Counted from the first letter of the stretch, positions 33,849 to 44,289 are shown. The stretch is DNA of 64,000 nucleotides from Mycoplasmopsis gallinacea (GCF_012220205.1 NZ_CP047225.1:310001-374000); one strand, 5' to 3'. The notes: generated by a model from the letters alone, not told the origin. Made by a program: numbers and translations.

Positions 33849-34821
33849 AGATTGATTGTAATTCTTTTTTAAGTTCTTTATAAACGTCTGAAATGCTTTC
33901 GCCATTAATTGATTGTTTGATAACTCTACCTAAGAAATCACCCAAGCTTACCACTTGAAGTTTTGAGTATTTTTTCACAAGCTCTGTGTTGTCAATACTA
34001 TCTGTGATGATAACTTTGTCAACATTTGGGTTGTTTTCAAAAACGTCAAATCCTTTGGTGAAAATTCCATGGGTTGCACAAATAATGATTTTTTTAGCAC
34101 CTTCTTTTTTAAGTGTATCAGCAGCTTTTAAAATTGTTCCACCAGTGTCAATAATATCATCAATAATAACTGCATTTTGGTTGTTAATATCCCCAATAAG
34201 TCCCATAACTTCAGTTTGGTTAACACCAGTTCTACGTTTGTCAATGATACAAATTTTAACTGTATCAGCAATTAATTCAGCTAATTTTCTAGCTCTAACA
34301 GTTCCGCCATGATCTGGAGAAACTACTGTGAAAGTTTCGTGTGTTTCTTTTAACACTTTTGCAAGTGGATATTGGCCTTTTAAATCATCGACTGGGATGT
34401 TAAAGAAACCTTGAATTGAAGGGTTGTGTAAGTCAACACAAATAACTTTTGTAGCACCTGCTGTTTGGAGAAGATCAGCAACTAATTTAGCTCCAATTGG
34501 TTGTCTACCGCTTGCTTTACGGTCTTGACGAGCATATCCATAGTAACTTAAACATACTGTAATGCTTCTTGCGCTTGCTCTTTTAAGTGAGTCGATAAAA
34601 AGCAATAATTCCATAATGTTGTCATTTACTGGTCTAGATGTACTTGCTACAATGAAAACATCATGATCCCTAACGGTTTTATCAGCAACAAGCATAAATT
34701 CACCATCTGCATAAACTGTTTTTTCCACTTTTGAAAGAGGTATTCCAACAATTTCAGAAACTTTTTCTGCAAGTTTTTCAGTGTTGTTCATACCAAATAA
34801 AATTGTATTTGATTTGTTCAT
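33847..34821 (-). CDS. prs: Ribose-phosphate pyrophosphokinase (PRPP synthase)
   Basis: A 324-aa enzyme that makes PRPP from ribose-5-phosphate and ATP for nucleotide salvage. Recognised by the PRPP-binding loop NAVIIDDIIDTGGT (about residues 214-227), the flexible-loop DRKASGRQPIGAKL near 104, CVDLHNPSIQGFF near 129 and VVSPDHGGTVRARKLA near 165. A Shine-Dalgarno AAAGGATC lies before the ATG. It is divergent from xfp, and the two share a 239-bp intergenic region. Xfp and PRPP synthase both draw on the pentose phosphate pool. Confidence 0.95.
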   Translation of the reverse strand: MNKSNTILFGMNNTEKLAEKVSEIVGIPLSKVEKTVYADGEFMLVADKTVRDHDVFIVASTSRPVNDNIMELLLFIDSLKRASARSITVCLSYYGYARQDRKASGRQPIGAKLVADLLQTAGATKVICVDLHNPSIQGFFNIPVDDLKGQYPLAKVLKETHETFTVVSPDHGGTVRARKLAELIADTVKICIIDKRRTGVNQTEVMGLIGDINNQNAVIIDDIIDTGGTILKAADTLKKEGAKKIIICATHGIFTKGFDVFENNPNVDKVIITDSIDNTELVKKYSKLQVVSLGDFLGRVIKQSINGESISDVYKELKKELQSI

Positions 34822-34949
34822 TATGATCCTTTGAAAATTTTTTACATCTATATTTTATATGTTATTTTTAAAATATAAATACTAAAAATGAAAAAGTGAA
34901 AAAATATTTTATAAAAAATAGTGGAATTAATTACATAATTTATATTCTT

Positions 34950-34987
34950 TTAACCTTTTTAGTTAAAAAACAACACTAAAAAGTTAA
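34950..34987. promoter_or_regulatory. Inverted repeat in the xfp-prs intergenic region
   Basis: TTAACcTTTTTAGT and ACTAAAAAGTTAA pair over 13 bp with one bulged C and an 11-nt loop, 73 bp before the xfp start. With no T-run after it, this looks more like an operator or leader structure than a terminator. Confidence 0.45.
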
Positions 34988-35060
34988 ATAATTTAAATAT
35001 AAAGAAAGAATTAAGGTTCTTTCAAATTTTTAATAAATACAAACAATAAATAGAGGTTTT

Positions 35061-37445
35061 ATGAAAGATAAAAAATTTTTCGATTCTAAAGAATATTTAA
35101 ACAAGATTCATGCCTGATGACGTGCTGCAAACTATTTATCAGCTGGACAAATTTATTTAAGAAACAACCCGCTTTTACATGAAGAATTAAAAGCAGATGA
35201 TATTAAAATTTACCCAATTGGACACTGAGGAACAATTCCTGGTCAAAACTTAATTTATGCACACTTAAACCGTGTTATTAATAAATATGACTTAGAAATG
35301 TTCTACATTGAAGGTCCTGGACATGGTGGACAAGTTATGATTTCAAACTCATATCTTGATGGAAGCTACACAGAACTTTTCCCAGAAATTACTCAAGATG
35401 TTGAAGGAATGACAAGAATGTTCAAAAGATTCTCATTCCCAGGGGGAACAGCTTCACATGCTGCACCTGAAACACCAGGAAGTATCCATGAAGGTGGAGA
35501 ACTTGGATATGCACTTTCACACGCAACAGGAGCTATTTTAGATAACCCACAAATTATTGCTGCAACAGTAATTGGTGATGGTGAAGCTGAAACAGGTCCA
35601 TTAGCAGCTGGATGATTCTCAAATTCATTTATTAACCCAGTAACAGATGGTGCTGTTTTGCCAATTTTACACATTAACGGTGGTAAAATTTCTAACCCTA
35701 CACTTTTAGCTCGTAAAACAGATGAAGAAATTAAAAATATGCTTAACGGATTCGGATGAGACGCTATTTTTGTAGAAGGTGACGTATTTAATCCTGAAGC
35801 AATTCATGAACCAATGGCTAAAGCATTCGATGAAGCAATTGAGAAAATTTTAAAAATTCAAGCAGAAGCTCGTCAAAAAAGTGCTGATGAAGCAAAAAGA
35901 GGAATTTGACCTGTTCTTGTTGTTAGAACTCCAAAAGGATGATCTGCTCCTCACTCATTTAAAGGGGAAGTAATTGAGGGAAGTTTCAGAGCTCACCAAG
36001 TTCCGCTTCCAGTTAGTGCTGAAAACTTAACATACAAAGACGAACTTGAAAAATGACTTAGATCATACAAACCAGAAGAGTTATTTAACAAAGATGGAAG
36101 CTTCAAAGCAGAATATGCTGAAATTGCTCCTAAAGGAAACAAAAGAATGGGAATGCACCCAATTACAAATGGTGGTGTAGATCCTAAAGTTCTTGAATTA
36201 TCACCATGAGAGAAATTTGCTTTAAAATTTGATAAACCAGGTGAAATTAAAGATCAAGATATGGTTAATGCTGGAAAATACTTTGCTGATATGATTGTGA
36301 AAAACCCACACAACTTCCGTGCATTTGGACCAGATGAAACTAAATCAAACCGTGTGTTTGAAGTGTTAAAAGTCACAAAAAGACAATGACTTGAAAGAGT
36401 TGATGCTGAGTTAGATGAAGCAATTGGACCAAGTGGTAGATTAATTGATTCACAATTATCAGAACACCAAGCAGAAGGATTCTTAGAAGGATATGTATTA
36501 ACAGGAAGACATGGATACTTTGCTTCATATGAATCATTCTTAAGAGTTGTTGACTCAATGCTTACACAACACATGAAATGAGTTGCTAAAGCACAAAAAG
36601 TTAACTGAAGAAATGATTACCCTTCACTTAACGTAATTGCTACTTCAACAGCATTCCAACAAGACCACAACGGCTATACACACCAAGATCCAGGTATTTT
36701 AGGACACCTTGCTGATAAAAAACCTGAACTTATTCGTGAATACCTTCCAGCTGATTCAAATACTCTTTTAGCTGTATTAGAAAAAGCATTTAAAGAAAGA
36801 AATGTAATTAACTTAATCGTTGCTTCAAAACAACCTAGAGAACAATTCTACAACGTAGAAGAAGCTAAAGAATTAGTTGAAAAAGGACTTAAAGTTATTG
36901 ACTGAGCATCAACAGTTAAAGATGGTGAAGAACCAGATGTTGTGCTTGTAGCAAGTGGTACAGAACCAAACCTTGAAATGCTTGCAGCAATTTCATACCT
37001 TAACAAAGAATATCCATCACTTAAAATTAGATTTGTAAACGTTGTTGATTTATTAAGACTTCGTCACCCAAGCATCGACCCACGTGGACTTAGTGATGAA
37101 GAATTTGACGCAATCTTCACAAAAGATAAACCAGTTGTATTTGCATTCCACGGATACGAAGGGTTAATTAGAGATATCTTCTTTAATAGACATAACCACA
37201 ACTTAAAAGTTCATGGATATCGTGAAAAAGGAGATATTACAACTTCATTTGACATTCGTTTAATGAGTGATATGGACAGATTCCACATCTCAGAAACTGT
37301 AGCTAAAGCCGTTTATAAAGATAATGATTCTGAATTTGTAAAACAAATGCAAAATAAAGTCAAAGAACACAAAGCTTACATTAAACAATATGGTATCGAT
37401 ATGGATGAAGTTAGATACTGAAAATGAGAAGGTGTTAAAAAATAA
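35061..37445 (+). CDS. xfp: Xylulose-5-phosphate/fructose-6-phosphate phosphoketolase
   Basis: A 794-aa thiamine-diphosphate enzyme that splits xylulose-5-phosphate (and often fructose-6-phosphate) into acetyl phosphate and an aldose phosphate, feeding acetate kinase for ATP. Signatures: [20 protein letters not shown], the [11 protein letters not shown] loop, [20 protein letters not shown], and the ThDP site [17 protein letters not shown] near 175. Later come [12 protein letters not shown] (near 539) and [15 protein letters not shown]. Length is normal. Shine-Dalgarno AGAGG before the ATG. Gly/Pro-rich codons and smooth UGA-Trp use suggest a highly expressed gene. Confidence 0.97.
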
Positions 37446-37456
37446 TATTTAACTTC

Positions 37457-37489
37457 AAAACCTTGCCTTATTAGGCGGGGTTTTTCTTT
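37457..37489 (+). terminator. Terminator of xfp
   Basis: AAAACCTTGCCT and AGGCGGGGTTTT arms (two G-T pairs) followed by T. Confidence 0.85.
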
Positions 37490-37518
37490 TACTTGCTTTC
37501 CGAGCTAGGGCAATCAAA

Positions 37519-37557
37519 AATCACTAATATCCCTAAAATTAAGCGATATTAGTGATT
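37519..37557. repeat. Perfect inverted repeat after xfp
   Basis: AATCACTAATATC and GATATTAGTGATT form a 13-bp stem with a 13-nt loop. On the minus strand TTTTTG follows, so it could end minus-strand transcripts. It stands between the convergent xfp and TM2 genes, next to two other terminators. Confidence 0.6.
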
Positions 37558-37580
37558 TAATGTTTCCAATTTATACACAT

Positions 37581-37609
37581 AAAAAACGCAAATCTATAAA
37601 AGATTTGCG
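37581..37609 (-). terminator. Terminator of the TM2 gene
   Basis: CGCAAATCT and AGATTTGCG arms followed on the minus strand by T6, 11 nt past the stop. Confidence 0.85.
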
Positions 37610-37619
37610 CCATTTTGCA

Positions 37620-37943
37620 TTATCATTGTGAAATTGGTAATCCGTATTCGTCTCTTTGAGCACCACAAATTGCTAAAATAAGGTCGATAATATATCAAAT
37701 ACCAAATGTAACTACACAAAAAATTAATTTACAAATTCCTAAACCAATTCTTCCAGCATAAAATCTATCTACTCCTAAACCACCTAAGAAAAAGCTTAAA
37801 AGTACTAAAGTAGTTCTGTTTTTTCTACTTACTTGTGGGAACCCACCGAATCCCATGTTCATATTGTTATTCATGTTATTGTTCATGTTGAAATTTCCGT
37901 TTCCAAAATTGTTTCCATTTCCGAAGTTATCTCCGTTATTCAT
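37620..37943 (-). CDS. TM2-domain membrane protein
   Basis: A 107-aa protein with an N-terminal Asn/Gly-rich tract (residues 1-35, repeats such as NFGNGN and NMNNNMN). A TM2 domain follows: two membrane helices around VLLSFFLGGLGVDRFYAG and LGICKLIFCVVTFGIWYIID, with the typical short polar turn containing DRFY. TM2 proteins are of unknown function. The frame continues past two UGA-Trp codons and ends TAA at 37620-37622. Shine-Dalgarno AGGAGAG upstream. Confidence 0.88.
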
Positions 37944-38035
37944 ATTCTCTCCTTTTTTTGTTTTTTTATTAATTGCTAGTATTATATATTATTTTTATAA
38001 TTCTTAAATTTAGGGTTATTAAGCAATTTTTGTGG

Positions 38036-38863
38036 TTATTTACTTCTTTCTAATTTATCAAGCAATTTATTAATGTATAAGCCAACTGCAGCATCTTTGT
38101 AATGATGTTCAAAAATTTCATCAGCAATTTCTTTGTATCTTTTTACTGAGTTTCCTAAAGCAACAGCTTTACCAATTTTTCCTTGTGTTGTAGCGTCGTT
38201 ACCTGAATCACCAATGTGAATTGCATTTTGTGGATCAATTCCTAAAAAGTTGCAATAGAACACTTCTGCATCACCTTTTGTAGCTTCTGGCGCTGTAATT
38301 TCTAAAGCGTGGTCTTTATGTCCGCTAAGAGCAACGTTAAGCTTCCCTTCAAATTTCTTGCTTAATTCTTTTCATAAACGATGCACTTTCTTTCTTGATG
38401 GCGATCACACAAGAACTTTAAAAACATCTAAATCATTTTTAAAAGCACTTAATGGTTTACCTGTAAATTTAGTAAAAATCATAATTGCTTTCATAAAAAT
38501 ATTTCTTACATAAGCGTGATTTACAGGGTCTGAATTTAAAATAAAACTTGCTTTAGCTTTATCCAATTCATTAAAAAGATCTTGCATAACTGATTTTTCA
38601 ATTGAAAAGTTTTTAATTGATTTATTGTGGTGAATAATTTGAGCTCCATTTCAAGCAATATAATTTAAATCACCAATTTTTGAAACGATGTATTCAGTTT
38701 CGTGATTAATTCCTCTACCTGTAGATACAACTACTTTTATACCTACTTTTTTAGCTCTTTCAATTGCTTCTAAGTTTTCTTTACTTGGAACTTTTGTGTA
38801 ATTATCTTTTGAATCAAGTAAAGTCGCATCTAAGTCGACAAAAATTATTTCTGGTTTCTTCAT
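38036..38863 (-). CDS. Cof-type HAD-superfamily phosphatase
   Basis: A 275-aa hydrolase of the Cof/HAD IIB type. The nucleophile motif I is FVDLDATLLDSK (first Asp at residue 10), motif II VVSTGR near 46-51, a cap domain in the middle, and motifs III/IV as ATKGDAEVF and HIGDSGNDATTQG near 206 and 222. Substrates are usually sugar phosphates or FMN-like compounds. The first motif has DATLL where DGTLL is usual. Shine-Dalgarno is weak. No operon partner is evident. Confidence 0.9.
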
Positions 38864-38892
38864 AATCTTAATTATATAGAGAATTTAGATAA

Positions 38893-38927
38893 TAAAAAAT
38901 GCAAAAGGTCGTTTATAGACCTTCTGC
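38893..38927 (-). terminator. Terminator of the 175-aa gene
   Basis: GCAGAAGGTC and GACCTTTTGC arms on the minus strand followed by ATTTTTT. Confidence 0.85.
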
Positions 38928-38931
38928 AAGA

Positions 38932-39459
38932 TTAATCTTCTTCGTTTCGAGTAACCACAGCATTGAATTGTAATGACCTAGGACAAATAAATGCCTTTAA
39001 GGTTTCATTATATTGAAGATATAGTACGTTTTTAGAATATTCTCGAATGTAAGGTTTTTCGTTTAGAAATTCTAGCTTCAAAATTGGGATATTAGTCACT
39101 TCTCTTTTTGATTCTTCCAAATCGCTATTAACAACTGGCGTGATTTCAACTTGGTGACTAAGCAAAATATTTTTGGTAAGCAGTTCTTTTTCACGTGGAT
39201 TAAAAAAACCATTAACAAATTTGTAAACAACATCTAATTGAGTTTGAATTTCGCTTTCAGAAACTCCATCAAAGACCTTATTTTCCTTAATGAAACTAAC
39301 AAAATCATTATCAAAATTTTCTCTTTGAAAGAAATTTTTTTGCTTAGTTTTTCATATTCTTAAAAACTGATCAATGATGAATATTTCTCCTACTAAACCA
39401 ATAATATAAATATGCTCATCATTGCAATAATTACATAATGTATAAACTCTTGCTCCCAT
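38932..39459 (-). CDS. Hypothetical protein, 175 aa
   Basis: I do not recognise this protein. It starts at the ATG complementary to 39457-39459, 8 nt after a TATAAT box and without a Shine-Dalgarno, so it is probably leaderless. The N-terminus has a Cys pair (VYTLCNYCNDEH), and the rest is mixed alpha/beta, with a C-terminal segment LKAFICPRSLQFNAVV carrying another Cys. It has one UGA-Trp and no membrane segment. It is divergent from rnhB, with only 43 bp between the two start codons. Confidence 0.7.
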
Positions 39460-39502
39460 ATGTATGTATTATATATTGTTTTATGAATTATAATTTAGAC
39501 AT
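39460..39502. promoter_or_regulatory. Compact divergent promoter of two leaderless genes
   Basis: Within 43 bp there are two TATAAT boxes on opposite strands: 39468-39473 (minus) and 39489-39494 (plus). Each is 8 nt from its start codon, so transcripts would start at or within a few bases of the ATG. The -35 region of each must overlap the other gene. Confidence 0.7.
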
Positions 39503-40117
39503 ATGCAAAGATATGAACAAGAGTATTGAGATAAAAATTTAAGCATTATTGGCCTTGATGAAGTGGGTCGGGGGTGTGTTGCTGGCCCAATGGTAGTAGC
39601 TGGAGTAATTTTCCCAATTAACTACGAAAATAGCAAAATTAAAGATTCCAAAAAGCTTACTGCAAAACAAAGAGAAGAACTTTTTGAAATAATTAAAAAA
39701 GATGCACTTGAAGTAGTTTATGCATTTATGAGTGAAGAAGAAATTTTTAATTTAAACCCTAAAAAAGCATCAAAAACAGGAATGGAAAGATGTTTAGAGC
39801 TTATCAAAACTAAAATCGACTTAGTTATAACTGATTTTGAGAAAATTGAGACTAAAATAGAGCAAATTAATTTAGTTAAAGGTGATCAAAAAAGCATTAG
39901 CATTGCCGCAGCAAGCATTGTAGCTAAAGTTGTTCGTGATCAATATATGGACAATCTTAGTTCAAAGCACCCTGAATTTGGTTGGGATAGAAACAAAGGA
40001 TATCTAACCAAGGAACATTTAAAGGCTATTTTTGTATACGGAATCACTGATTTTCATAGAAAGAATTTTGAACCCATAAAAAGCATTTTAAGCACAAAAA
40101 ACAATGGTATAAATTAA
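39503..40117 (+). CDS. rnhB: Ribonuclease HII
   Basis: A 204-aa enzyme that removes RNA from RNA-DNA hybrids and single ribonucleotides. The active-site motif IIGLDEVGRGCVAGPMVVAG is near residues 15-34 (Asp and Glu ligands). DSKKLTAKQRE is near 50, and the later Asp is in VITDFEK, followed by SIAAASIVAKVVRD and HPEFGWDRNKGY. The ATG at 39503 lies 8 nt after TATAAT, without a Shine-Dalgarno. An internal GTG start at 39563 would remove the catalytic Asp and is rejected. Length is normal. Confidence 0.94.
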
Positions 40118-40163
40118 TTTTTAACTAATTTTAGCGATTATTATATGTGGTAAAATTAGTATT

Positions 40164-40964
40164 ATGATAAAAGTCAATAACTTAACATTTAGATACCGTC
40201 CAGATGATTTAAAACCTGCACTTAATAACGTTAGTTTTGAGATCAAAAGAGGCGAATATGTAGCAATTTTAGGACATAATGGATCAGGGAAAAGTACCTT
40301 ATCTAAAATACTTGTAGCATTACTTAAACCGCAAAAAGGAACCATCGAAATTGATGGTATTTTATACTCTAAAGAAAACCTTAGAAAAATCAGACAAAAA
40401 ATTGGAATTATCTTTCAAAACCCTGATAACCAATTTGTGGGTTCAAGTGTCGAAGATGATATTGCTTTTGGACTTGAAAATAAGAATATGCCACAAAACG
40501 AGATGAAAAAGCGAGTGTTAGAGTATGCTAAAAGAGTTGATATGCAAAAACACTTAGAAAAAGAGCCTGAAAATCTTAGTGGTGGTCAAAAACAAAGAGT
40601 TGCTATCGCTTCTGTGCTTGCTTTAGACCCTGAAGTTGTTATCTTCGATGAAGTTACTTCAATGCTTGACCCTAAAGGTAAAAGTAGAATTATTGAAATT
40701 ATCAAAGAAATTCAAGCTGATGAAAATAAGACTTTAATTTCAATTACACATGATATGGATGAAGCGATTTTAGCTGATAAATGTTTAGTTTTCGCTGGTG
40801 GAGAGCTTGTTGCAGCTGGATCACCAAAAGAAATTCTTAACAATAAAGAAATCATTGATATTGCTAAAATAGACTCGCCTTTTTACTACAGAATTAGTGA
40901 AAAACTAAATGGAATTGAACCTACATATAACGAGGAGGAGTTGATTAACGAATTATGCAAATAA
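40164..40964 (+). CDS. ecfA1: Energy-coupling factor transporter ATPase EcfA1
   Basis: A 266-aa ABC ATPase of the ECF importer, which takes up vitamins and other micronutrients with interchangeable S components. Walker A is GHNGSGKST (about residues 37-45), Q-loop FQNPDNQFVG, signature LSGGQKQR, Walker B VVIFDEVTSMLD and switch His in SITHDMDEA. A TAAAAT box lies 7 nt before the ATG, so it is probably leaderless. It overlaps ecfA2 by 10 nt. No S-component gene is adjacent, as is normal for group II ECF systems. Confidence 0.95.
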   Translation: MIKVNNLTFRYRPDDLKPALNNVSFEIKRGEYVAILGHNGSGKSTLSKILVALLKPQKGTIEIDGILYSKENLRKIRQKIGIIFQNPDNQFVGSSVEDDIAFGLENKNMPQNEMKKRVLEYAKRVDMQKHLEKEPENLSGGQKQRVAIASVLALDPEVVIFDEVTSMLDPKGKSRIIEIIKEIQADENKTLISITHDMDEAILADKCLVFAGGELVAAGSPKEILNNKEIIDIAKIDSPFYYRISEKLNGIEPTYNEEELINELCK

Positions 40965-41941
40965 AAATTAAAAATCTTAGTCATATTTTCTCCCGTAAAA
41001 CACCATGAGAATTTCAAGCTCTAAATAATGTAAATTTTGAAGTTAAGCAAGGTGAATATGTTGGAGTTATTGGACAAACAGGAAGTGGTAAAACCACTTT
41101 TATTGAACATTTAAATGGTCTTTTATTGCCTACAAAAGGTGAAATTACCTGAATTTACGATACAGACATTTATAATAAAAAAATTAAGCAAAATGAAGTT
41201 AATACTTTAGAAGTTTATTGTTCAAATCCTAAAATGAAAAACTCAGTTCGTTTTAGATACAACCAATATGATGAGAACAAAAAACTTATTCGCCAGAACA
41301 AACGTTTCAGAAAAATCAAAACGCTCCGTAAAAATGTAGGAATTGTTTTCCAATTTGCTGAATATCAACTTTTTAAAGCAACAATTGAAGAAGATATCAT
41401 CTTTGGACCTGTTTCATTAGGAGTTCCTATAGAAGAAGCTAAAAAAAGAGCTGAAAAATACATTCAACTTGTAGGGCTTCCTACCAGTTATTTAAAAAGA
41501 AGTCCATTTGACCTAAGTGGTGGGCAAAAAAGAAGGGTTGCTCTTGCGGGGATTTTAGCAATGGAGCCTAATTGTTTAGTAGTTGACGAACCTACAGCTG
41601 GACTTGATCCTGTTGGAGTTAAAGAAATTTTGGATATCATTACTGATTTAAATGAAAACCACAATGTTACCATTATTAATGTAACACATGATCTTGATAA
41701 TATTTTAGCTAGAAGCAAGAGAGTTATCATTTTTAAAGATGGACAAATTGTGCGTGATGGTAAACCCTATGAAATTCTTAATGATGTGGAGTTTCTTAAA
41801 GAAAATAACTTACAACCCCCAAAATTGCTTGAATTTGTAAATAAACTAAGAAATAAAGGAATTAACGTTCCACAAGTAACAACAGAAGAAGAATTAATTA
41901 CTTTCCTTAATGATTATTTAAAAAGTAAAGGAGTTAACTAA
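40955..41941 (+). CDS. ecfA2: Energy-coupling factor transporter ATPase EcfA2
   Basis: A 328-aa partner ATPase. Walker [10 protein letters not shown] (about residues 40-48), signature LSGGQKRR, Walker [13 protein letters not shown] and switch NVTHDLDN. Between Walker A and the Q-loop ([12 protein letters not shown]) there is an insertion of about 45 basic, polar residues (about 70-120, [16 protein letters not shown] onward), and the C-terminus is extended. This makes it longer than most EcfA2, as often in mycoplasmas. GAGGAGG lies inside the end of ecfA1. Its stop overlaps the ecfT start (TAATG). Confidence 0.94.
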
Positions 41942-42912
41942 TGAAAAGTGTATTTGGTAGATACATCCCTGGTGATAACTCTTTTATGTATCGTCTTGAT
42001 CCAAGGATTAAAATTTTAATTGCCATTTTCTATATCGTTTTTGTTTTCATTTCACAGTATTTCATTGATATGGTGATTTTATTGGCACCATTAATTATTG
42101 TTTATTTATTTACAATTAAGAAAGTTAGACCACTTATTTCAATGCTAAAATTTCCAATTTTTGTATCGTTAGTGATCCTTTTAGTTAACATTTATTCACT
42201 TACTAATTATCAAGTTGGAATTAAAGGATATTATCCAGCTTCATTTATTAAGTTCTTCCAAGGTTCTGAACAAAAAATTAATATTGATAGTGCAACATTT
42301 ATGATTAATGGAGTTTTAACTACTTTAAAACGTGGTAGCACATATCGTGTTGAATATGGAATTTCAATGCTTACTTTAAATAAAACATTATCTCTTTTCT
42401 TAAGAGTTTATACAATGATTTTATCAACTACAATTTTAACTAATACAACAAGACCAATTTTACTTACTAAAGCACTTGAAGATTTAATGTGACCGCTTAA
42501 ATTCTTATTTGTACCAGTGCACATTATTGCGATGATTATTTCAATTGCACTTCGTTTTATTCCAACACTTTTAGATGAAGCGCAAAGAATTATGAAAGCT
42601 CAATCATCTAGGGGAGTTGATTTCAAAAATGGTAATATTAAAGAAAAAGTAGTAGCTTTTACCACCTTAATTATTCCGCTTTTCATTTCATCATTTGCTA
42701 AAGCGGAAGATTTATCAAATGCAATGGAAACTAGAGGGTATGATCCATACGAAAAAAGAACTAAATATAGACAATTAAAACTTAAATGACTTGATCTTTT
42801 TGTAGTCTTATTTATCCTTTCATTAATGGCCTTTTTAATTGTTAATATTATAAATCCAGGTCTAAACGGCGGATACCTTCCTTCTTGATACACCCTTTTA
42901 AAAGTTGTATAA
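41941..42912 (+). CDS. ecfT: Energy-coupling factor transporter transmembrane protein EcfT
   Basis: A 323-aa membrane scaffold joining the two ATPases to S components. About six to eight membrane segments are visible. The two conserved coupling motifs with Ala-Arg-Gly are represented by AQSSRGVDFKNG (about residue 220) and METRGYDPYEKRT (about 262). A periplasmic-type loop around residues 95-140 is longer than usual. UGA encodes Trp. It overlaps ecfA2 by one base, completing a three-gene operon that ends at the hairpin 42914-42935. Confidence 0.93.
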
Positions 42913-42913
42913 A

Positions 42914-42935
42914 AAAACTCGCAATCGCGAGTTTT
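42914..42935. terminator. Terminator hairpin = left target duplication of the IS1630-type element
   Basis: AAAACTCGC, loop AATC, GCGAGTTTT: a perfect 9-bp stem that ends ecfT. The same 22 bp recur at 44265-44286, so it is also the target site duplicated by the insertion. Confidence 0.93.
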
Positions 42936-44264
42936 GCTCGATTGTAATTTGCATTGCAACGCGGAGGGGCAAAAACACAAGAAAAAAAACATGGCTGCAC
43001 GCCACGCTTTTTTCTTGTGTTTTTGTTTCTTTTAAATTTATTAAAATTTTTTTGTGGTGTTTTTGCAAAGGATCCACATAAATGAATTATAAAAGAATTT
43101 GTTTCAAAAATAGGGCACAACTAGAACTTTTTTTAAAAAATTATTCGATTTCTTTAGAAAAAATTGCAAAAATTCTTGGTTTTTCAAAATCTACAATATG
43201 AAGAGAAATAAAAAATAATTCGACCGAAAATGGGTATATAGCTGAAGAAACTGAAAACAAATCTAAAATAAGAGAAAAATGAAAATATCAATTTAAATTG
43301 GAATCTGATTTTTATTATTACAAGGAATTCACAAAAGTATTTTTAGAAAACTTTGACAATACTTATTCAGGGGTAAAAATTACCTGATTCAAAATAAAGA
43401 ATCATTATGATTTTCCAATACCTACAATCAAAACAATTTACAATTGAATGAACAGTGGGTTATGAGCTTTGACAATAAAAACAAGCTACGTCCACGTTAT
43501 AAAAAAGGTGGAAAAAGAACTGGTGACACAACAACAAGACTTGTAGGTAATAGATATGTTATACCAATAACTTTTAGACCTAAAAATGTTAATGATAGAT
43601 CTGAATTTGGACATTGAGAAGCTGATTTAATTGTCGGTAAAAAAGGAAAAACCACTGCACATTTATTAACCTTTGAAGAAAGACAAACTCGTTACGGATT
43701 GATAAGAAAAGTACCAGATAAAAATCCGTGAAATGTGGCAAAAGTGTTGTTTGAATTAATTAAAGAAAAAAGACTAAATGTTAAATCTATAGCTATTGAT
43801 AACGGACTGGAATTTAAGTCGTTTTTCATGATTGGTTATAGGTTGCAAATTAAAATTTATAAAGCTGATTCATATGCTTCTTTCCAAAAAGGATCAATTG
43901 AAAACTTTGATGGTTTAATAAGAAGAAAATATCCGAAGAAAACGAATTTTATCAAAATATCGGATGAAGAAATTATGGAAACAGAAAAACAAATAAACAA
44001 TATGCCAAGAGAAATTCTTGATTATTTTTCAGCTGATGAGTTGTTTTTCGATTTGTATTATTATAAAAAACCTTGAGATTCGAAAATACAAGAAATCCAA
44101 TTATATGATCGTGCTTTTAGAAAAAGAAAGTCCAATACTGAAAGAAACAAATTCTTCAAATGATATAAAAAATAATTAAAATTTAAAGAAACACTACAAA
44201 AAACACCACCTCATATGTTGCGTTGGGAGTGGTGTTTTTGTTGCACTGGAGATTACACTCAAGC
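42936..44264 (+). mobile_element. IS1630-type insertion sequence (IS30 family), 1329 bp
   Basis: Ends defined by 25-bp inverted repeats: left GCTCGATTGTAATTTGCATT, right (read inward) GCTTGAGTGTAATCTCCAGT, both then TGCAAC; 19 of 25 match. The 22-bp direct repeat of host DNA is itself an inverted repeat, as described for IS1630 of M. fermentans, which targets and duplicates hairpins. Inside the left end a 17-bp stem (AAAAACACAAGAAAAAA and complement, about 42971-43025) stands before the transposase; a second hairpin (AACACCAC with GTGGTGTT) follows it. Confidence 0.94.
43082..44175 (+). pseudogene. IS1630-type transposase with a frameshift
   Basis: The N-terminal part (MNYKRICFKN, helix-turn-helix SLEKIAKILGFSKSTIWRE, then TIKTIYNWMNSGLW) reads from 43082, but that frame stops at TAG near 43547. 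The catalytic half (NKLRPRYKKGG, FGHWEADLIVG, SIAIDNGLEF, KGSIENFDGLIRR) is in the -1 frame and continues to TAA at 44173-44175. The frames join somewhere around 43460-43485, where ATAAAAAC offers a weak slippery run. Either the gene is inactivated by a one-base change, or a -1 shift is used. Catalytic residues are otherwise intact. Confidence 0.8.
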
Positions 44265-44286
44265 AAAACTCGCAATCGCGAGTTTT
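44265..44286. terminator. Right target duplication, serving as the smc terminator
   Basis: Identical 22-bp hairpin to 42914-42935. On the minus strand it lies just after the smc stop and acts as its terminator, so both convergent genes kept one copy. Confidence 0.9.
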
Positions 44287-44289
44287 TTA

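Noticed and set aside
39563-40117. rnhB starting at 39563
   Set aside because: This would delete the catalytic Asp in GLDEVGRG. The frame is open to the ATG at 39503, which is well placed behind a TATAAT box.
42600-43120. Minus-strand ORFs of 90-130 codons across the ecfT end and IS left end
   Set aside because: Antisense to ecfT and to the IS hairpin, with low-complexity translation.
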